Positions 25,993-35,478 of a stretch of 64,000 bases of DNA are shown here, in pieces. The notes under the pieces are model-generated. The model did not search any database. It was given only the letters and a program-made list of their open reading frames with translations, and had not been told where the DNA came from. This DNA is from Planctomycetota bacterium (GTDB lineage: Bacteria > Planctomycetota > UBA1135 > GCA-002686595), in assembly GCA_016714045.1 (NCBI GenBank), contig JADJNY010000002.1, positions 124,001-188,000 of the forward strand. The letters run 5' to 3'. The first letter of the stretch is position 1; each line of letters begins with the position of its first letter. Position numbers and translations under genes: made by a program.

Positions 25993-28900
25993 CGCAACAC
26001 AACCGTCGCATCCGCGGCGAGCAGCGTCGAGGCCGTGAGCACGAGCGCCGCGAGCTCGGGCTCCGCGCGTTCGGACGCCAGGAGCAGCTTGCACGCGGCC
26101 TCGTCGCCGCGGAAGCGTGCCGTTTCGCGCGCGTGCAGCTCGATGAGCGTCGCGAGCTCGGCGTCGCGCGGCGCGCGGCTCGCGAGGCGGCGGAAGACGA
26201 GCTCGACGCGCTCCGTCGTCGTCGCACGCTCGGTGCTTACGCGTCGAGCGAGCTCGCGCGCGCACTCGACGAACACGGGGTCGTTCAGGAGCACGAGCGC
26301 CTGCAGCGGCGTGTTCGTCGCCCCGCGGCGCGCGAGGCAGGTCTCGCGGCTTCCCGCGTCGAACGCGGTCAGGTTCGGCGGCGGCGCGGTGCGCTTGCGA
26401 TACGTGTAGAGGCTGCGGCGGTGCGCGCCCTCCCCCGTGTCCGGCGTGTACGAGCCCGTCGCGCCCGCTTCTTCCCAGAGCCCCGGCGGCTGCCACGGCT
26501 TCGCGCTCGGACCGCCGAGCTTCTCGACGAGCAGGCCCGACGCGCACAGCGCCTGATCGCGCAGCATCTCGGCGGAGAGACGGAACGACGGCCCGCGCGC
26601 GAGGAGCGCGTTCGAAGGGTCGCGCTCGCGCGACGCGGCGCTCGTCGAGCTCTGCCGGAACGTCGCGGAGAGCACGAGGCGCCGGAGCATGCGCTTCACG
26701 CTCCATCCGTCCGCGCGGAAGTCGACGGCGAGCGCGTCGAGGAGCTTCTGGTGCGTCGGCGACGCGCCTTGCAGGCCGAAGTTCTCCTGCGTCTCGACGA
26801 GCCCGCGGCCGAAGCACTGCGCCCAGAGACGATTGACCTCGACGCGCGCGACGAGCGGGTTCCTCGCGTCCGTCATCCAGCGCGCGAGCCCGAGGCGGTC
26901 CTGGGGCCAGCTCGCGTCGAAGGGGAGCAGCGCATCGATCGCGCGATCGGCGCGCACGGGCCGCGCGGGATCGGGATCGTCGTAGCGCCCGCGCCGCAGC
27001 ACGAACGCGGGCCGCGTGTACGGCGTCGCGCGCATCACCATCAGCTCGGGAAGCGCATCGTGGAGCTCTTGGTATGCCGCGCGCGCGCCGCGCAGCGCCT
27101 CGGCGGCCGCGCGTCCTTCGCCATCGAGCTCGCGGAGCCAGTGCACGCGCAGCTCGTTCGCGGCGTCCGCGGCCCCGCCGCGCGCGCGAGCGAGGACGCG
27201 CGCTCCGCCCGTCCCGGGCGCGAACAGCTCCGCGGCCTCCGCGCCGGTGAGTGTGCGGTCGTAGAGCGCGAGCTCGTCGAGCGCGCCGCTCGCGAAGCCG
27301 ACGTCGCGGTCGCGGTGCGCGAGCTGGAACACGCGCGAGGTCGCGCCCCCGTCGAGCGCGTCGCGGACGACCTCCGTCTCCAGCGGCTCCCCGTCGAGGA
27401 AGATGCGCATCCCGTTCGCGCGCGACGAACCGTCGTACGTGACGACGACGTGCACCCAGCGTCCGACCGGGAACGGCGCGCGCGTCGCGATCGCCGCGGC
27501 GGAGCCCGGCCAGAAGTGCACGACCTGCCACGCGAGCTTCCCGTGGTCGAGGAGCACCTGGTAGCCCTGCGGGTCGGACTCGATCGTGAACGGCGCCGTG
27601 TGGAGCACGACCGCGCGCTCCTTCGCGTCGGGCGCGCGCATCCAGAACGCGAGCGAGTACGGATCGCAGCGCCGGAACGTCGGCACGTCGGACGCGTCGA
27701 TGCCTGTGTCGCCGTCGAACGCGGTCGCCTTCGACCCCGCGTTCGGACCCTCGATCGCTCCGTCGAGCGGGAGACGGAAGACGGGGGCCGGAGCCGTCAC
27801 GACCGGCGCATTCCCGAGCCAGGCCTCGAACCGAGCTTGGCTCTCGCGCCGCACGCGCGCGAGTTCCGCCTCGGCCTCGCGCTCCTTCGCCGCGAGGCGC
27901 GCGAGCTCCTTGTCCTGCTCCGCGCTCGAGAGGCGCAGCGTCGGCGGCGGCAGCGCGGAGTGCGAGTACGCGTACGTCCCCGGCTCGTCGATCGCGCCGA
28001 GGAACGCCCCCAGCGAGTAGAAGTCGCGCTGCTCGATCGGATCGTACTTATGGTCGTGGCAGCGCGCGCACTCGACCGTGAGCCCGAGGAACGCCGTGCT
28101 CGTCGTCGCGACGCGGTCCGCGATCGCCTCCTGGCGGAACTCCTCGTCGATCGAGCCGCCCTCGTTCGTCATGCGGTGCAGGCGCTGGAACGCGCTCGCG
28201 ACGATCTGGGCGCGCGTCGCGTTCGGCACGAGGTCGCCCGCGATCTGATCGCGCACGAACTGGTCGTAGGGGAGGTCCGCGTTGAACGCCGCGATCACCC
28301 CGTCGCGCCACGGCCACGCGTGGTTCTCCCAGTCGCTCTGGTACCCGAACGTGTCCGCGAAGCGTGCGACGTCGAGCCAGTCCGCGGCCATGCGCTCGCC
28401 GTAGCGCGGCGAAGCGAGCAAGCGGTCGACCTGGCGCTCGTACGCGCCGTCCTGCGTGTCGCGCTCGAACGATCCGATCTCCTCGGACGTCGGGGGAAGG
28501 CCCGTCAGCACGAACGAAGCGCGGCGCAGGAGCGTCGCGCGGTCCGCCTCGGGCGCGGGCGCGAGCCCTTCGCGCTCCATCCGCGCGAGCACGAAGCGAT
28601 CGAGCGGATCGCGGCACCACGCTGCCTCCTTCACCGCCGGCGGCGCGCTCGCGCGCGGCGGCACGAACGCCCAGTGCGGCGCGTACTCGGCGCCCTGTTC
28701 GATCCAGCGCGCGAGCACGTCCTTGTCGCGCTGCGTGAGCGGCCGACCGAGCGACGGCGGCGGCATGATCGCGTCGGGGTCGTCGCTCGTGATGCGATCG
28801 ACGAGCGCGCTCGCCTTCGGATCGCCGGGCACGATCGCGCGCTCGCCGTCCGTGAGCGTCGCGCGCGAGCCCGCCTGCGTGTCGAGCCTCAAGCCGCGCT

Positions 28901-29084
28901 TGCGCGCGCCCTCGTCGGGCCCGTGGCAGCGGAAGCAGCGGTCCGCGAGGATCGGCCGCACGTCCCGGCCGAAGTCGACGCGCTCGCCCTCGCGCGACTC
29001 GTGCTCCGACCACGGCGCCGTCGACGCCGCCCAACTCGCGCCGAGGGCGAGGGTCGCGACGAGGATGGGCGCGCGTAGCGGCAC
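25989..29084 (-). CDS. PSCyt1-DUF1549-LamG-DUF1553 planctomycete cytochrome-type protein
   Basis: 1031 residues, exported (signal at about 1-20). Domain order: a cytochrome-c-like PSCyt1 module with CFRCHG (about 50-120), DUF1549 with a second CxxCH motif CARCHDHKYDP (about 140-370), a coiled-coil stretch rich in Lys/Glu/Arg, a LamG/concanavalin-like domain (about 440-620), and DUF1553 (about 740-1000) with WARCFGRGLV-type and RRGATNTPLQALVLLNDP motifs. The family is hugely expanded in Planctomycetota and suspected to work in polysaccharide breakdown or redox chemistry outside the cytoplasm. It is directly followed by its DUF1501 partner. Confidence 0.92.
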   Translation of the reverse strand: MPLRAPILVATLALGASWAASTAPWSEHESREGERVDFGRDVRPILADRCFRCHGPDEGARKRGLRLDTQAGSRATLTDGERAIVPGDPKASALVDRITSDDPDAIMPPPSLGRPLTQRDKDVLARWIEQGAEYAPHWAFVPPRASAPPAVKEAAWCRDPLDRFVLARMEREGLAPAPEADRATLLRRASFVLTGLPPTSEEIGSFERDTQDGAYERQVDRLLASPRYGERMAADWLDVARFADTFGYQSDWENHAWPWRDGVIAAFNADLPYDQFVRDQIAGDLVPNATRAQIVASAFQRLHRMTNEGGSIDEEFRQEAIADRVATTSTAFLGLTVECARCHDHKYDPIEQRDFYSLGAFLGAIDEPGTYAYSHSALPPPTLRLSSAEQDKELARLAAKEREAEAELARVRRESQARFEAWLGNAPVVTAPAPVFRLPLDGAIEGPNAGSKATAFDGDTGIDASDVPTFRRCDPYSLAFWMRAPDAKERAVVLHTAPFTIESDPQGYQVLLDHGKLAWQVVHFWPGSAAAIATRAPFPVGRWVHVVVTYDGSSRANGMRIFLDGEPLETEVVRDALDGGATSRVFQLAHRDRDVGFASGALDELALYDRTLTGAEAAELFAPGTGGARVLARARGGAADAANELRVHWLRELDGEGRAAAEALRGARAAYQELHDALPELMVMRATPYTRPAFVLRRGRYDDPDPARPVRADRAIDALLPFDASWPQDRLGLARWMTDARNPLVARVEVNRLWAQCFGRGLVETQENFGLQGASPTHQKLLDALAVDFRADGWSVKRMLRRLVLSATFRQSSTSAASRERDPSNALLARGPSFRLSAEMLRDQALCASGLLVEKLGGPSAKPWQPPGLWEEAGATGSYTPDTGEGAHRRSLYTYRKRTAPPPNLTAFDAGSRETCLARRGATNTPLQALVLLNDPVFVECARELARRVSTERATTTERVELVFRRLASRAPRDAELATLIELHARETARFRGDEAACKLLLASERAEPELAALVLTASTLLAADATVVLR

Positions 29085-29129
29085 GCGAGCGAGTCTAGCG
29101 GGCTCCCGCTCGTCCCGCAGCGGCGCGGA

Positions 29130-30353
29130 TCAGACCTCCGCCTCGAAGTCGACGAGCTCGACGCCCGCGCACGCCGCGTCGACGAGCGCGGACACCGGCA
29201 GCGCGTCCTCGAACTTCGTGCAGAGCTCGAGGTCGCCGTGGATCACGGGCTTCTCCGGCATGAACACGGTGCAGCAGTCGGGCTCCTGACGGCTCGACGT
29301 GTCGAACGTGCCGATCTTGCGCGCGAGCAGGATCGTGTCGTCCTTGTCGTAGCCGACGAGCGGACGCAGCACGGGGAGCTCGCTCGCGGCGGCGATGCAG
29401 GTCATGTTCTCGATCGTCTGGCTCGCGACCTGGCCGAGGCTCTCGCCGGTGACGAGCGCGTCGATGTCGTGCGCGCGCGCGAGCTTTGACGCGATGCGCT
29501 GCATCATGCGGCGGTAGAGCACGGTGCGGTAGCTCTCCGGCGCGCCGTCGCGGATCGCTTCCTGGCACGCGCTGAAGGGCACGACGTACGTGCGCGAGTT
29601 CGGCTGCCACTTGGAGAGGTTGCGCGCGAGCGCGAGCACCTTCTGCTTCGACGGCTCGCCGATGTACGGGTAGGAGTGGAACGTCACGAACGACATCCAC
29701 ATGCCGCGCTTCATCATCATCCACGCGGCGACGGGCGAGTCGATTCCGCCGGAGAGGAGGCACAGTCCGCGGCCGCTCGAGCCGAGCGGCAGGCCCGCGG
29801 CGCCGGGGAGACGACGCGCGAAGAGGTAGGCGCCTTCTGCACGGATGTCGATGCCGAGCGTGAGCTCGGGGTCGTCGAGGCGGACCTGGATGTTGGCGAC
29901 GTTCGCGAGCGCGTGCTCGCCGACCTGGCGGTCGAAGACGTTCGACGGGATCGGGAAGCGCTTGTCGGCGCGCGTCGTCTCGACGCGACAGGTGACGACG
30001 CGTGAACCGACGTCGGGGGTGCCGCGGTAGGACTCGAGCGCGTCGAGGAAGACGGCGCGGGCGAGCGGGAGGATGGCCTCGGGAGTTGGCGGCGCGATCC
30101 AGACGGGGGAGATCGATTTGAGGCCGAAGACGTGTTGCAGCTTGCGCGCGATCTGCTCGGTGCGCTGCTCGGGGAAGACGAGCATGCGGTTGTAGAGGCG
30201 CTCGACGCGGACAGGGGCGATGGTCGAGGTCTGGCGCAGGATGTTGCGGCGCAGGCGGGAGATGAACTGGTCTTGGTTGAGGCCTTTGAGGGTGAGCTCG
30301 CCGTAGCGGAGGAGGAGGGCGGGGGCGGGGGGGAGGGGCGGAGTGGTGGACAT
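29130..30353 (-). CDS. thiI: tRNA 4-thiouridine synthase ThiI (short form)
   Basis: 407 residues. A ferredoxin-like/THUMP region (about 10-165) starts LLLRYGELTLKG, then the PP-loop ATPase domain with LCLLSGGIDSPVAAW and a late PDCCTVFMPEKP block. It lacks the C-terminal rhodanese domain of the E. coli enzyme, like the Bacillus form. ThiI adenylates U8 of tRNA and receives sulfur for 4-thiouridine (and thiazole). A cysteine desulfurase gene lies just upstream on the same strand, the expected sulfur donor. ATG at 30353; a hairpin repeat element occupies the leader. Confidence 0.92.
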   Translation of the reverse strand: MSTTPPLPPAPALLLRYGELTLKGLNQDQFISRLRRNILRQTSTIAPVRVERLYNRMLVFPEQRTEQIARKLQHVFGLKSISPVWIAPPTPEAILPLARAVFLDALESYRGTPDVGSRVVTCRVETTRADKRFPIPSNVFDRQVGEHALANVANIQVRLDDPELTLGIDIRAEGAYLFARRLPGAAGLPLGSSGRGLCLLSGGIDSPVAAWMMMKRGMWMSFVTFHSYPYIGEPSKQKVLALARNLSKWQPNSRTYVVPFSACQEAIRDGAPESYRTVLYRRMMQRIASKLARAHDIDALVTGESLGQVASQTIENMTCIAAASELPVLRPLVGYDKDDTILLARKIGTFDTSSRQEPDCCTVFMPEKPVIHGDLELCTKFEDALPVSALVDAACAGVELVDFEAEV

Positions 30354-30379
30354 CGGGCGAGGGGGGAGCGTAGCAGATG

Positions 30380-30527
30380 GTGTCGGTCGGGAGCGCAATT
30401 GCCGGATGGGGCGATCCAGGGCGGAGGGACGCAACGGAACACATTCGGATGCTTCGCATTCCGGACTCCGCGGTGGCACGGGCCGGGGGAACGGCCCGTG
30501 CCAACGCGGAGTTCAGGGGCTCTCAGC
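30380..30527 (-). repeat. Dispersed hairpin element, copy B
   Basis: Read on the minus strand: GCTGAGAGC at 30527-30519, then a 21-bp stem (30512-30492 with 30485-30465, one mismatch, 6-nt loop). The conserved tail through GGCAATTGCGCTCCCGACCGACAC ends at 30380. It lies 120 bp past the cysteine-desulfurase stop and ends 26 bp before the thiI start codon, on the coding strand of both. Confidence 0.85.
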
Positions 30528-30647
30528 TTCGAGCGTTCGGCGTGGCGAACGGGTGCGTGTGGCGCGAGCACGTTCGGAAGTGGGAGCTTGGCGGGGAGCG
30601 AGGGACGCGGAGAGCTTGCGTGGGCGCGCGAGCACCTTGGAGGTGGG

Positions 30648-31808
30648 TCAGCGTTTCGGCGGCGCGAGCTTCGCTTCGACTTGCGCGAGCGCGGTGAGGA
30701 GGGTGTCGATGTCGGTGGGGGTCGTCGTGCGCGACATCGAGATGCGTAGGAGCGTGCGTGACTCGTCGGGGGTCAGGCCGAGGGCGAGGAGCGAGGGGCT
30801 GATCGACTGCTTTTGGGCTTGGCACGCGCTGCCGGCGCTCACGACGACGCCGAGCTCCTCGAGGTGGTGCATGCGCACCTCGGACGGCACGCCGGGGATC
30901 AGGAGCGCGACGATGTGGGGCGCGACGTGCGGGGCGCCGGGTTCGAACGCGCGTGCGCCGGGGATGCGCGCGAGGCCCTCGACGAGGCGTGTGCGCAGGG
31001 TCTGCAGGGCGTGCGCGTGCCTCGGCCGCAGCTCCTCGGCGAGCTTCGCCGCGGCGCCGAAGCCGACGATCGCCGCGACGTTGGGCGTGCCCGAGCGCAG
31101 TCCGCGTTCCTGGCCGCCGCCGTGCACGAGCGGTTCGAGCACGACGCCCTCGCGCACGAAGAGCGCGCCCGCGCCTTGCGGTCCGTGCGCCTTGTGCGCG
31201 GAGAGCGCGAGCGTGTCGCAGCCGAGGTCCACGACGTCGAGCTCGAGCTTTCCGAGCGCCTGCACCGCGTCGACGTGGAGGAGCGCGTGCTTCGAGCGCG
31301 CGCGGACGCGGCGCGCGAGCTCGCGCACGGGGTAGATCGTGCCCACCTCGTTCTGCACGAGCATCTGGGCGACGAGGATCGTGTCGGGGCGCAGGCGCGC
31401 GGCGGCGTGCTCCAGGTCGAGCGCGCCGCGCGCGTCGAGGCGCAGCGTCTCGACCTCGAAGCCCTCGCGTGCGAGCGCCTGGACGCACTCGCGCACGCAG
31501 GCGTGCTCCGTCGGGCCGACCAGCGCGTGTCGTCCGTGCTCGCGCCGCGCGCGCGCGCCGCCGAGCACCGCGAGCGCGTTCGCCTCGGTCCCGCCCGACG
31601 TGAACACGACCTCCTCGCGCCGCGCTCCGATCGCCCGCGCGACCTCGCCGCGCGCCGCATCGATCGCCTGCGCGGCCGCCGCGCCGGCCTTGTGGCGCGA
31701 CGACGGGTTCCCGAAGCGCTCGCCGAGCCAGGGGAGCAGGGCGTCGCGCACGCGCGGATCGAGCGGCGTGGTCGCGGCGTGATCGAGGTAGACGAAGGGC
31801 GTGGTCAC
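30648..31808 (-). CDS. Cysteine desulfurase (NifS/IscS family)
   Basis: 386 residues. VYLDHAATTPLDPRV opens the protein; the PLP-binding Lys lies in LSAHKAHGPQG, and the catalytic Cys loop reads SAGSACQAQ. The enzyme converts cysteine to alanine and passes persulfide sulfur to acceptors. Because thiI without a rhodanese domain follows on the same strand, it is most likely the dedicated donor for tRNA thiolation, like NifZ-ThiI of Bacillus. The start is GTG at 31808, one codon run before the conserved VYLDHAATT; an earlier start at 31916 would add Arg-rich residues. Confidence 0.9.
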   Translation of the reverse strand: MTTPFVYLDHAATTPLDPRVRDALLPWLGERFGNPSSRHKAGAAAAQAIDAARGEVARAIGARREEVVFTSGGTEANALAVLGGARARREHGRHALVGPTEHACVRECVQALAREGFEVETLRLDARGALDLEHAAARLRPDTILVAQMLVQNEVGTIYPVRELARRVRARSKHALLHVDAVQALGKLELDVVDLGCDTLALSAHKAHGPQGAGALFVREGVVLEPLVHGGGQERGLRSGTPNVAAIVGFGAAAKLAEELRPRHAHALQTLRTRLVEGLARIPGARAFEPGAPHVAPHIVALLIPGVPSEVRMHHLEELGVVVSAGSACQAQKQSISPSLLALGLTPDESRTLLRISMSRTTTPTDIDTLLTALAQVEAKLAPPKR

Positions 31809-31958
31809 TCCCGTCGATGATATCCCGCGGGCTCGCGCGAGGGGCGCGTCGGGCGCGGGCGCGATCCGCCCGAGACGAGCGCGCACGCGGCGAACTCCCC
31901 CTCGCGTCACGGACACGGCGTGCGCTCGCGCCGTGCCCGCTCGATCGGCACCCCTCGG

Positions 31959-32963
31959 TCAGCGCGTCTTCGCGACGTCGAGCGGTCGGACGTTCAGCTC
32001 GCGGACCTCGCTCGGTCCGAGCTCGATCTCGAGCTGGGCTGCGTCGCCGCCCGCGCGCACGCCGACGACGTACTTGCCGGGCGGGAGGTCGCGCACGACG
32101 AACGCGCCGCGCGCGTCGCTCGTCGCGGGCGGCCAGACGCGCGCGGGATCGGCGGCGGGCGCCACGAGCACGAACGCGCCTTCGAGCGCTCCGCCGAGCG
32201 TGTCGCGCAGCGTCCCGCTCACGCGTGCGCAGACGGGCGCGAGCTCGAGGCCGTCGACGTGCGCGCCCTCCGCGTGGTCGAGCGTCCGGAGGTCGGCGCC
32301 AGCGAGCGGTCGCAAGAGATCGGGCCAGCTCCCGTTCACGGCCCAGCGCGGGAAAACCTGCACGGTGTACGCGCCTTCGATCAGCTCCTCGAACACGAAG
32401 GCTCCGTCCGGGCCGCACTCGACCCGCACGGGGATCGGTGCGCCGAGCGTCTCGATCGGCGCGCGCGGCGCGAGGCACACCTGGCATCCGTTCGCATCGA
32501 AGCCCTCCGCGCGCACGACGCCGCGCAGCGTCGAGCGTTTCATCGCGGTGAGCGACGGCGGAGGGGGCAGCGGATTCCCGAGCACGATCTTCTCCAGGGC
32601 TTCGGAACCCGTGATCGTCGCGCGGGCCGGCGCGAAGTTCTCGGCGACGACGAACAGCTGGCGGTCGCCCTTCTGCACGTGGTCGAAGGTGAACGTGCCG
32701 TCCGCGCCGCTCTCGACGAAGGCGAGCTCCGCACCGGAGAGGAGCCACACCGTCGCGCGCGCGATGGGGCGGCCCTGCGCGTCCTCGACGCGGCTTTGCA
32801 GGCGTTTGCCGCGCACGGGGAAGTCGATCGGAGGCAGGCTCGCGCCCGCCGCGGCCGCGACGGGCTTCACGCGCGGCAGGGGATCCGACCAGCGCGCGAC
32901 GAGCACGGCGAAGAGGAGCGCGGCGAGCGCTCCGAGCGGCAGGATCCAAGCGAGCTTCTTCAC
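31959..32963 (-). CDS. Membrane-anchored protein with carboxypeptidase-regulatory-like domains
   Basis: 334 residues. A short N-terminal membrane segment (KKLAWILPLGALAALLFAV) is followed by beta-sandwich repeats of the CarboxypepD_reg type: VEDAQGRPIARATVWLLSG...DGTFTFDHV, a middle copy, and GTLRDTLGGALEGAFVLV...GAFVVRDLPPGKYVVGV. These Ig-like folds are found on surface proteins and have no catalytic centre. GTG start at 32963. The function is unknown; it is the only gene between the desulfurase and the HD gene. Confidence 0.75.
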   Translation of the reverse strand: MKKLAWILPLGALAALLFAVLVARWSDPLPRVKPVAAAAGASLPPIDFPVRGKRLQSRVEDAQGRPIARATVWLLSGAELAFVESGADGTFTFDHVQKGDRQLFVVAENFAPARATITGSEALEKIVLGNPLPPPPSLTAMKRSTLRGVVRAEGFDANGCQVCLAPRAPIETLGAPIPVRVECGPDGAFVFEELIEGAYTVQVFPRWAVNGSWPDLLRPLAGADLRTLDHAEGAHVDGLELAPVCARVSGTLRDTLGGALEGAFVLVAPAADPARVWPPATSDARGAFVVRDLPPGKYVVGVRAGGDAAQLEIELGPSEVRELNVRPLDVAKTR

Positions 32964-33121
32964 GCGCGCGAGCGTACGGACGGGCGCGGGGGCTGTCACG
33001 TGTCGAGCGCGCGTCCCGCGCCAGCCGCACAAGCGCACGGACGCGCCCGGGAACGGCTCGGTGTCGCACGCGCGTCGCGCGTCCGGCACACAGCGCCGTG
33101 TCGACTGCGTGCCGCCGCGCG

Positions 33122-33670
33122 TCAGGCGCGCAGGGCGGCGACGATCTCGTCGCGAAGTTCGCGCGCGGGCGCGAACTCGCCGCAGTCGAGCTCCGCGAGC
33201 GCGACCGCGAAGTCGTCGAGCCCACGGAGGCCGAGCCGTCGGTACGCGACGGCGCGCACGCCCATCTGCAGGCGGTCGCAGACGCGCACGAAGCGCGCCT
33301 CGCGCGTGCGAGCCTCCTGGAACTCGCGCCAGCGGTCGAACGCGACGGGCGGGAACGGGCCGAGGAGCTCGCGCGCGGCGCGCTCCTCCGCCTGCGCCTT
33401 CGCGCCGTCGGGCAGCAGCGCCTTCACCATGCGCGGCAGATCGCCGGTCAAGGCCTCGGGCGCGTCGTGCAAAGTCGCGAGCACGACCGCGCGGTCGACG
33501 TCGATCGCCGGCGCGACACGCGGCCCGAGCGCCAGCACGACGTAGCACGTGTTCAGGATGTGGCCCGCGATCGTCTCGGGCGCAGGCACGTTGCGCAGGA
33601 TCCACCCGGTGCGCGGCAGGCTTTCGAGCGGGATGAGCGCGAGCAGCGCGGACAAGGTGGACGGGTTCAG
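33122..33670 (-). CDS. HD-domain phosphohydrolase (YfbR/HDDC2-like)
   Basis: About 182 residues. The HD signature is spread as ETIAGHILNT (His37), ATLHDAPEALTGDLPR (His68-Asp69) and a later RVCDRLQMG (Asp). The RTGWILRNVPAPETIAGH stretch matches the 5'-deoxynucleotidase YfbR/HDDC2 group, which dephosphorylates dNMPs. The start is unusual: a perfect GGAGG (33680-33676) sits 5 nt before CTG at 33670. The nearest in-frame TTG is at 33655 and the nearest ATG would overlap the divergent neighbour. I prefer CTG or TTG initiation. Confidence 0.75.
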   Translation of the reverse strand: MNPSTLSALLALIPLESLPRTGWILRNVPAPETIAGHILNTCYVVLALGPRVAPAIDVDRAVVLATLHDAPEALTGDLPRMVKALLPDGAKAQAEERAARELLGPFPPVAFDRWREFQEARTREARFVRVCDRLQMGVRAVAYRRLGLRGLDDFAVALAELDCGEFAPARELRDEIVAALRA

Positions 33671-33746
33671 GGGGGCCTCCGGTCGCAGGCTAGCATCGGC
33701 CCGAAGGCGGGTGGAGCTTGAAGGCGCGCGCGCTAGGCTGGGCCGC

Positions 33747-34193
33747 ATGTTCAAGTTCGAACGCCGCCCGCAGACCCGTGCCAACCACGCCAAGTTCGAG
33801 CCGATCTACCACTTCGTCGCGTTCCCGATCCTCGTCGTGAACCTCGTGTGGTCCGGCCGCGCCCTCTTCCTCTCACCCACGTTCGAGAGCGCGCTCTCCT
33901 TCGCGCTCGCGTTCTCCCTGATCGTCCTCTTCTTCGCGATGCGCGTCTTCTCGCTCTCCGTCCAAGACCGGATCATCCGGCTCGAAGAGCATCTGCGCAT
34001 GGAACGGCTCCTCCCCGCCGACCTGCGACCCCGCATCCCCGAGTTCACGCCCCGCCAACTCGTCGCCCTCCGCTTCGCAAGCGACGCCGAACTCCCCACC
34101 CTCGCGCGCGAGGTCCTGGACCAGAAGCTCACCGACCCGCGCGAGATCAAACGCCGCATCCAGACGTGGCGCCCCGACTACCTCCGCTGCTGA
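33747..34193 (+). CDS. DUF6526 family membrane protein
   Basis: 148 residues. Two transmembrane segments (about residues 22-45 and 50-72) are followed by a cytoplasmic tail with the conserved QDRIIRLEEHLRMERLLP, TPRQLVALRFASDAELP and KRRIQTWRPDYLR blocks. The family is common in Bacteroidota and Planctomycetota and has no known role. It is divergent from the HD gene. Its stop codon sits at the left edge of a hairpin repeat element. Confidence 0.85.
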   Translation: MFKFERRPQTRANHAKFEPIYHFVAFPILVVNLVWSGRALFLSPTFESALSFALAFSLIVLFFAMRVFSLSVQDRIIRLEEHLRMERLLPADLRPRIPEFTPRQLVALRFASDAELPTLAREVLDQKLTDPREIKRRIQTWRPDYLRC

Positions 34194-34343
34194 TCCCCTC
34201 TCCAACTAGAACTCCGCGCCGTCACGGGCCGGTCCTCCGGCCCGTGACGGCGCGGAGTCCCGGATGCGAAGCACCGGAATGTGCTCCGTTGCGTCCCTCT
34301 CTCCTCGTCGTCCCATCTGGCAGAACCGCTCCCGACCGACCCC
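34194..34343 (+). repeat. Dispersed hairpin element, copy C
   Basis: The perfect 22-bp stem 34211-34232 / 34237-34258 with a TCCT loop starts 17 nt after the DUF6526 stop. The conserved tail runs to CTCCCGACCGAC at about 34340. The GCTGAGAGC left end is degenerate and merges with the gene's own stop region. The following gene is convergent and ends at 34347. Confidence 0.85.
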
Positions 34344-34346
34344 AAT

Positions 34347-35419
34347 TCACTTCCCGCCAATCACCCCGCGCAGCTCCTTCACCTTCTTCCTCCCCGCCTC
34401 GGTCGCACACACGGCCTCCTCGAAGTCCCCGACGCGGTAGTACCTCACCCGATTCACCCGCAGCACCTTCCCCGCCGCCTCCATCGCGTTGATCGCCTCG
34501 CCAACCGCCCGCGCCCCGACGAGGTCGTGCACGCCAACGAACGCCTTCATCCTCTTCCACCGCTCCCTCTCCTTCGCCTCCACCGGCTCCTTCACGAGCT
34601 CCTCTCGCTCCTTCGCGAGCGACCGCCACTTCCCATCCCGCGCCTTCTCCAGCGCCGGCAACTTCCGCTTCGAGAGCTCCTCCACGAGCACGACCCCCGT
34701 GTAGTGCGCCCACGCATGCCGGTCCTCCTCGTCCTTCGTGTCGCCCCACATCGCGATCACGTGCCCGAGCTCGTGACACAACCCGTAGAACAGAAACTGC
34801 CCCTGCTCCGTCGGCGACGAAAACCCCCTCGCGTCGACCACCGGGAAGTCGATCTCCGAGTGCCACGCGAACTGCGGCGCGAAGTGCGGCGGCTTCGTGA
34901 TCACCGGGACGAGATGAGCGCGCAGCCGCAGCTTCTTCCCCGGCACCTTGCTGAAGTTCGTCAGCCCGAACACGTCCGCGTACCCGTCGAGCACGGCGTC
35001 GAACGCGTCCGCGAGCGCCTTCAGCCCCTCGGCCTCGACGCCATCCGTTCCGCGCGCGACGAACCGCGATCGTGAAGCGCGATCCCGAGCGCCTTCGCGT
35101 CGTCGGGCGCGACCTTCAGCAATCGCACGCGCACGGTCTCGAAGTCGTCCATACGGTCGAGGTCGAGCGCCGCTTCGCCCGCGACGACGAGCGCCGCCGC
35201 GAGCCCCGGCGCGTCCTTCGACTTCACGAGCTCGGCGAGTGCCTTGGACGCCCCCGCGGGGAGCTTCTTCGCGAGCTCCTCCTCGCTCTTCGCCGCGGGC
35301 TTCGCGACGTGCGCGTCGTTCAACGCCTTCACGGCCGCGGCGTAGTCCTTCGCGAGCGCAGCGGGATCGGCGGGGGTGGGGAGGAGCAGCGCGGTCGTTG
35401 CGAGGAGCGCGTGGAGCAT
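34347..35419 (-). pseudogene. Exported HExxH metallopeptidase-like protein, frameshifted
   Basis: Two open frames join into one gene. The first (35419-35021, 132 residues) begins with a signal peptide (MLHALLATTALLLPTPAD) and ends in a spurious tail. The second (to 34347) continues with coding-like sequence that is open well upstream of its GTG (RFVARGTDGVEAEG, then ADAFDAVLDGYADV). The switch lies near 35060-35075, and the full span is 1073 bp, one short of a whole number of codons. The second part holds FLFYGLCHELGHVIAMWGD, an HExxH zinc-peptidase motif. The cause may be a real mutation or a sequencing error. The family was not recognised. Confidence 0.7.
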
Positions 35420-35478
35420 GGTGGCGGGAACCTTCGCCGCGCCGCGCGCGGCTCTTGGCGCGTTCGTGCCGCGCAGCG

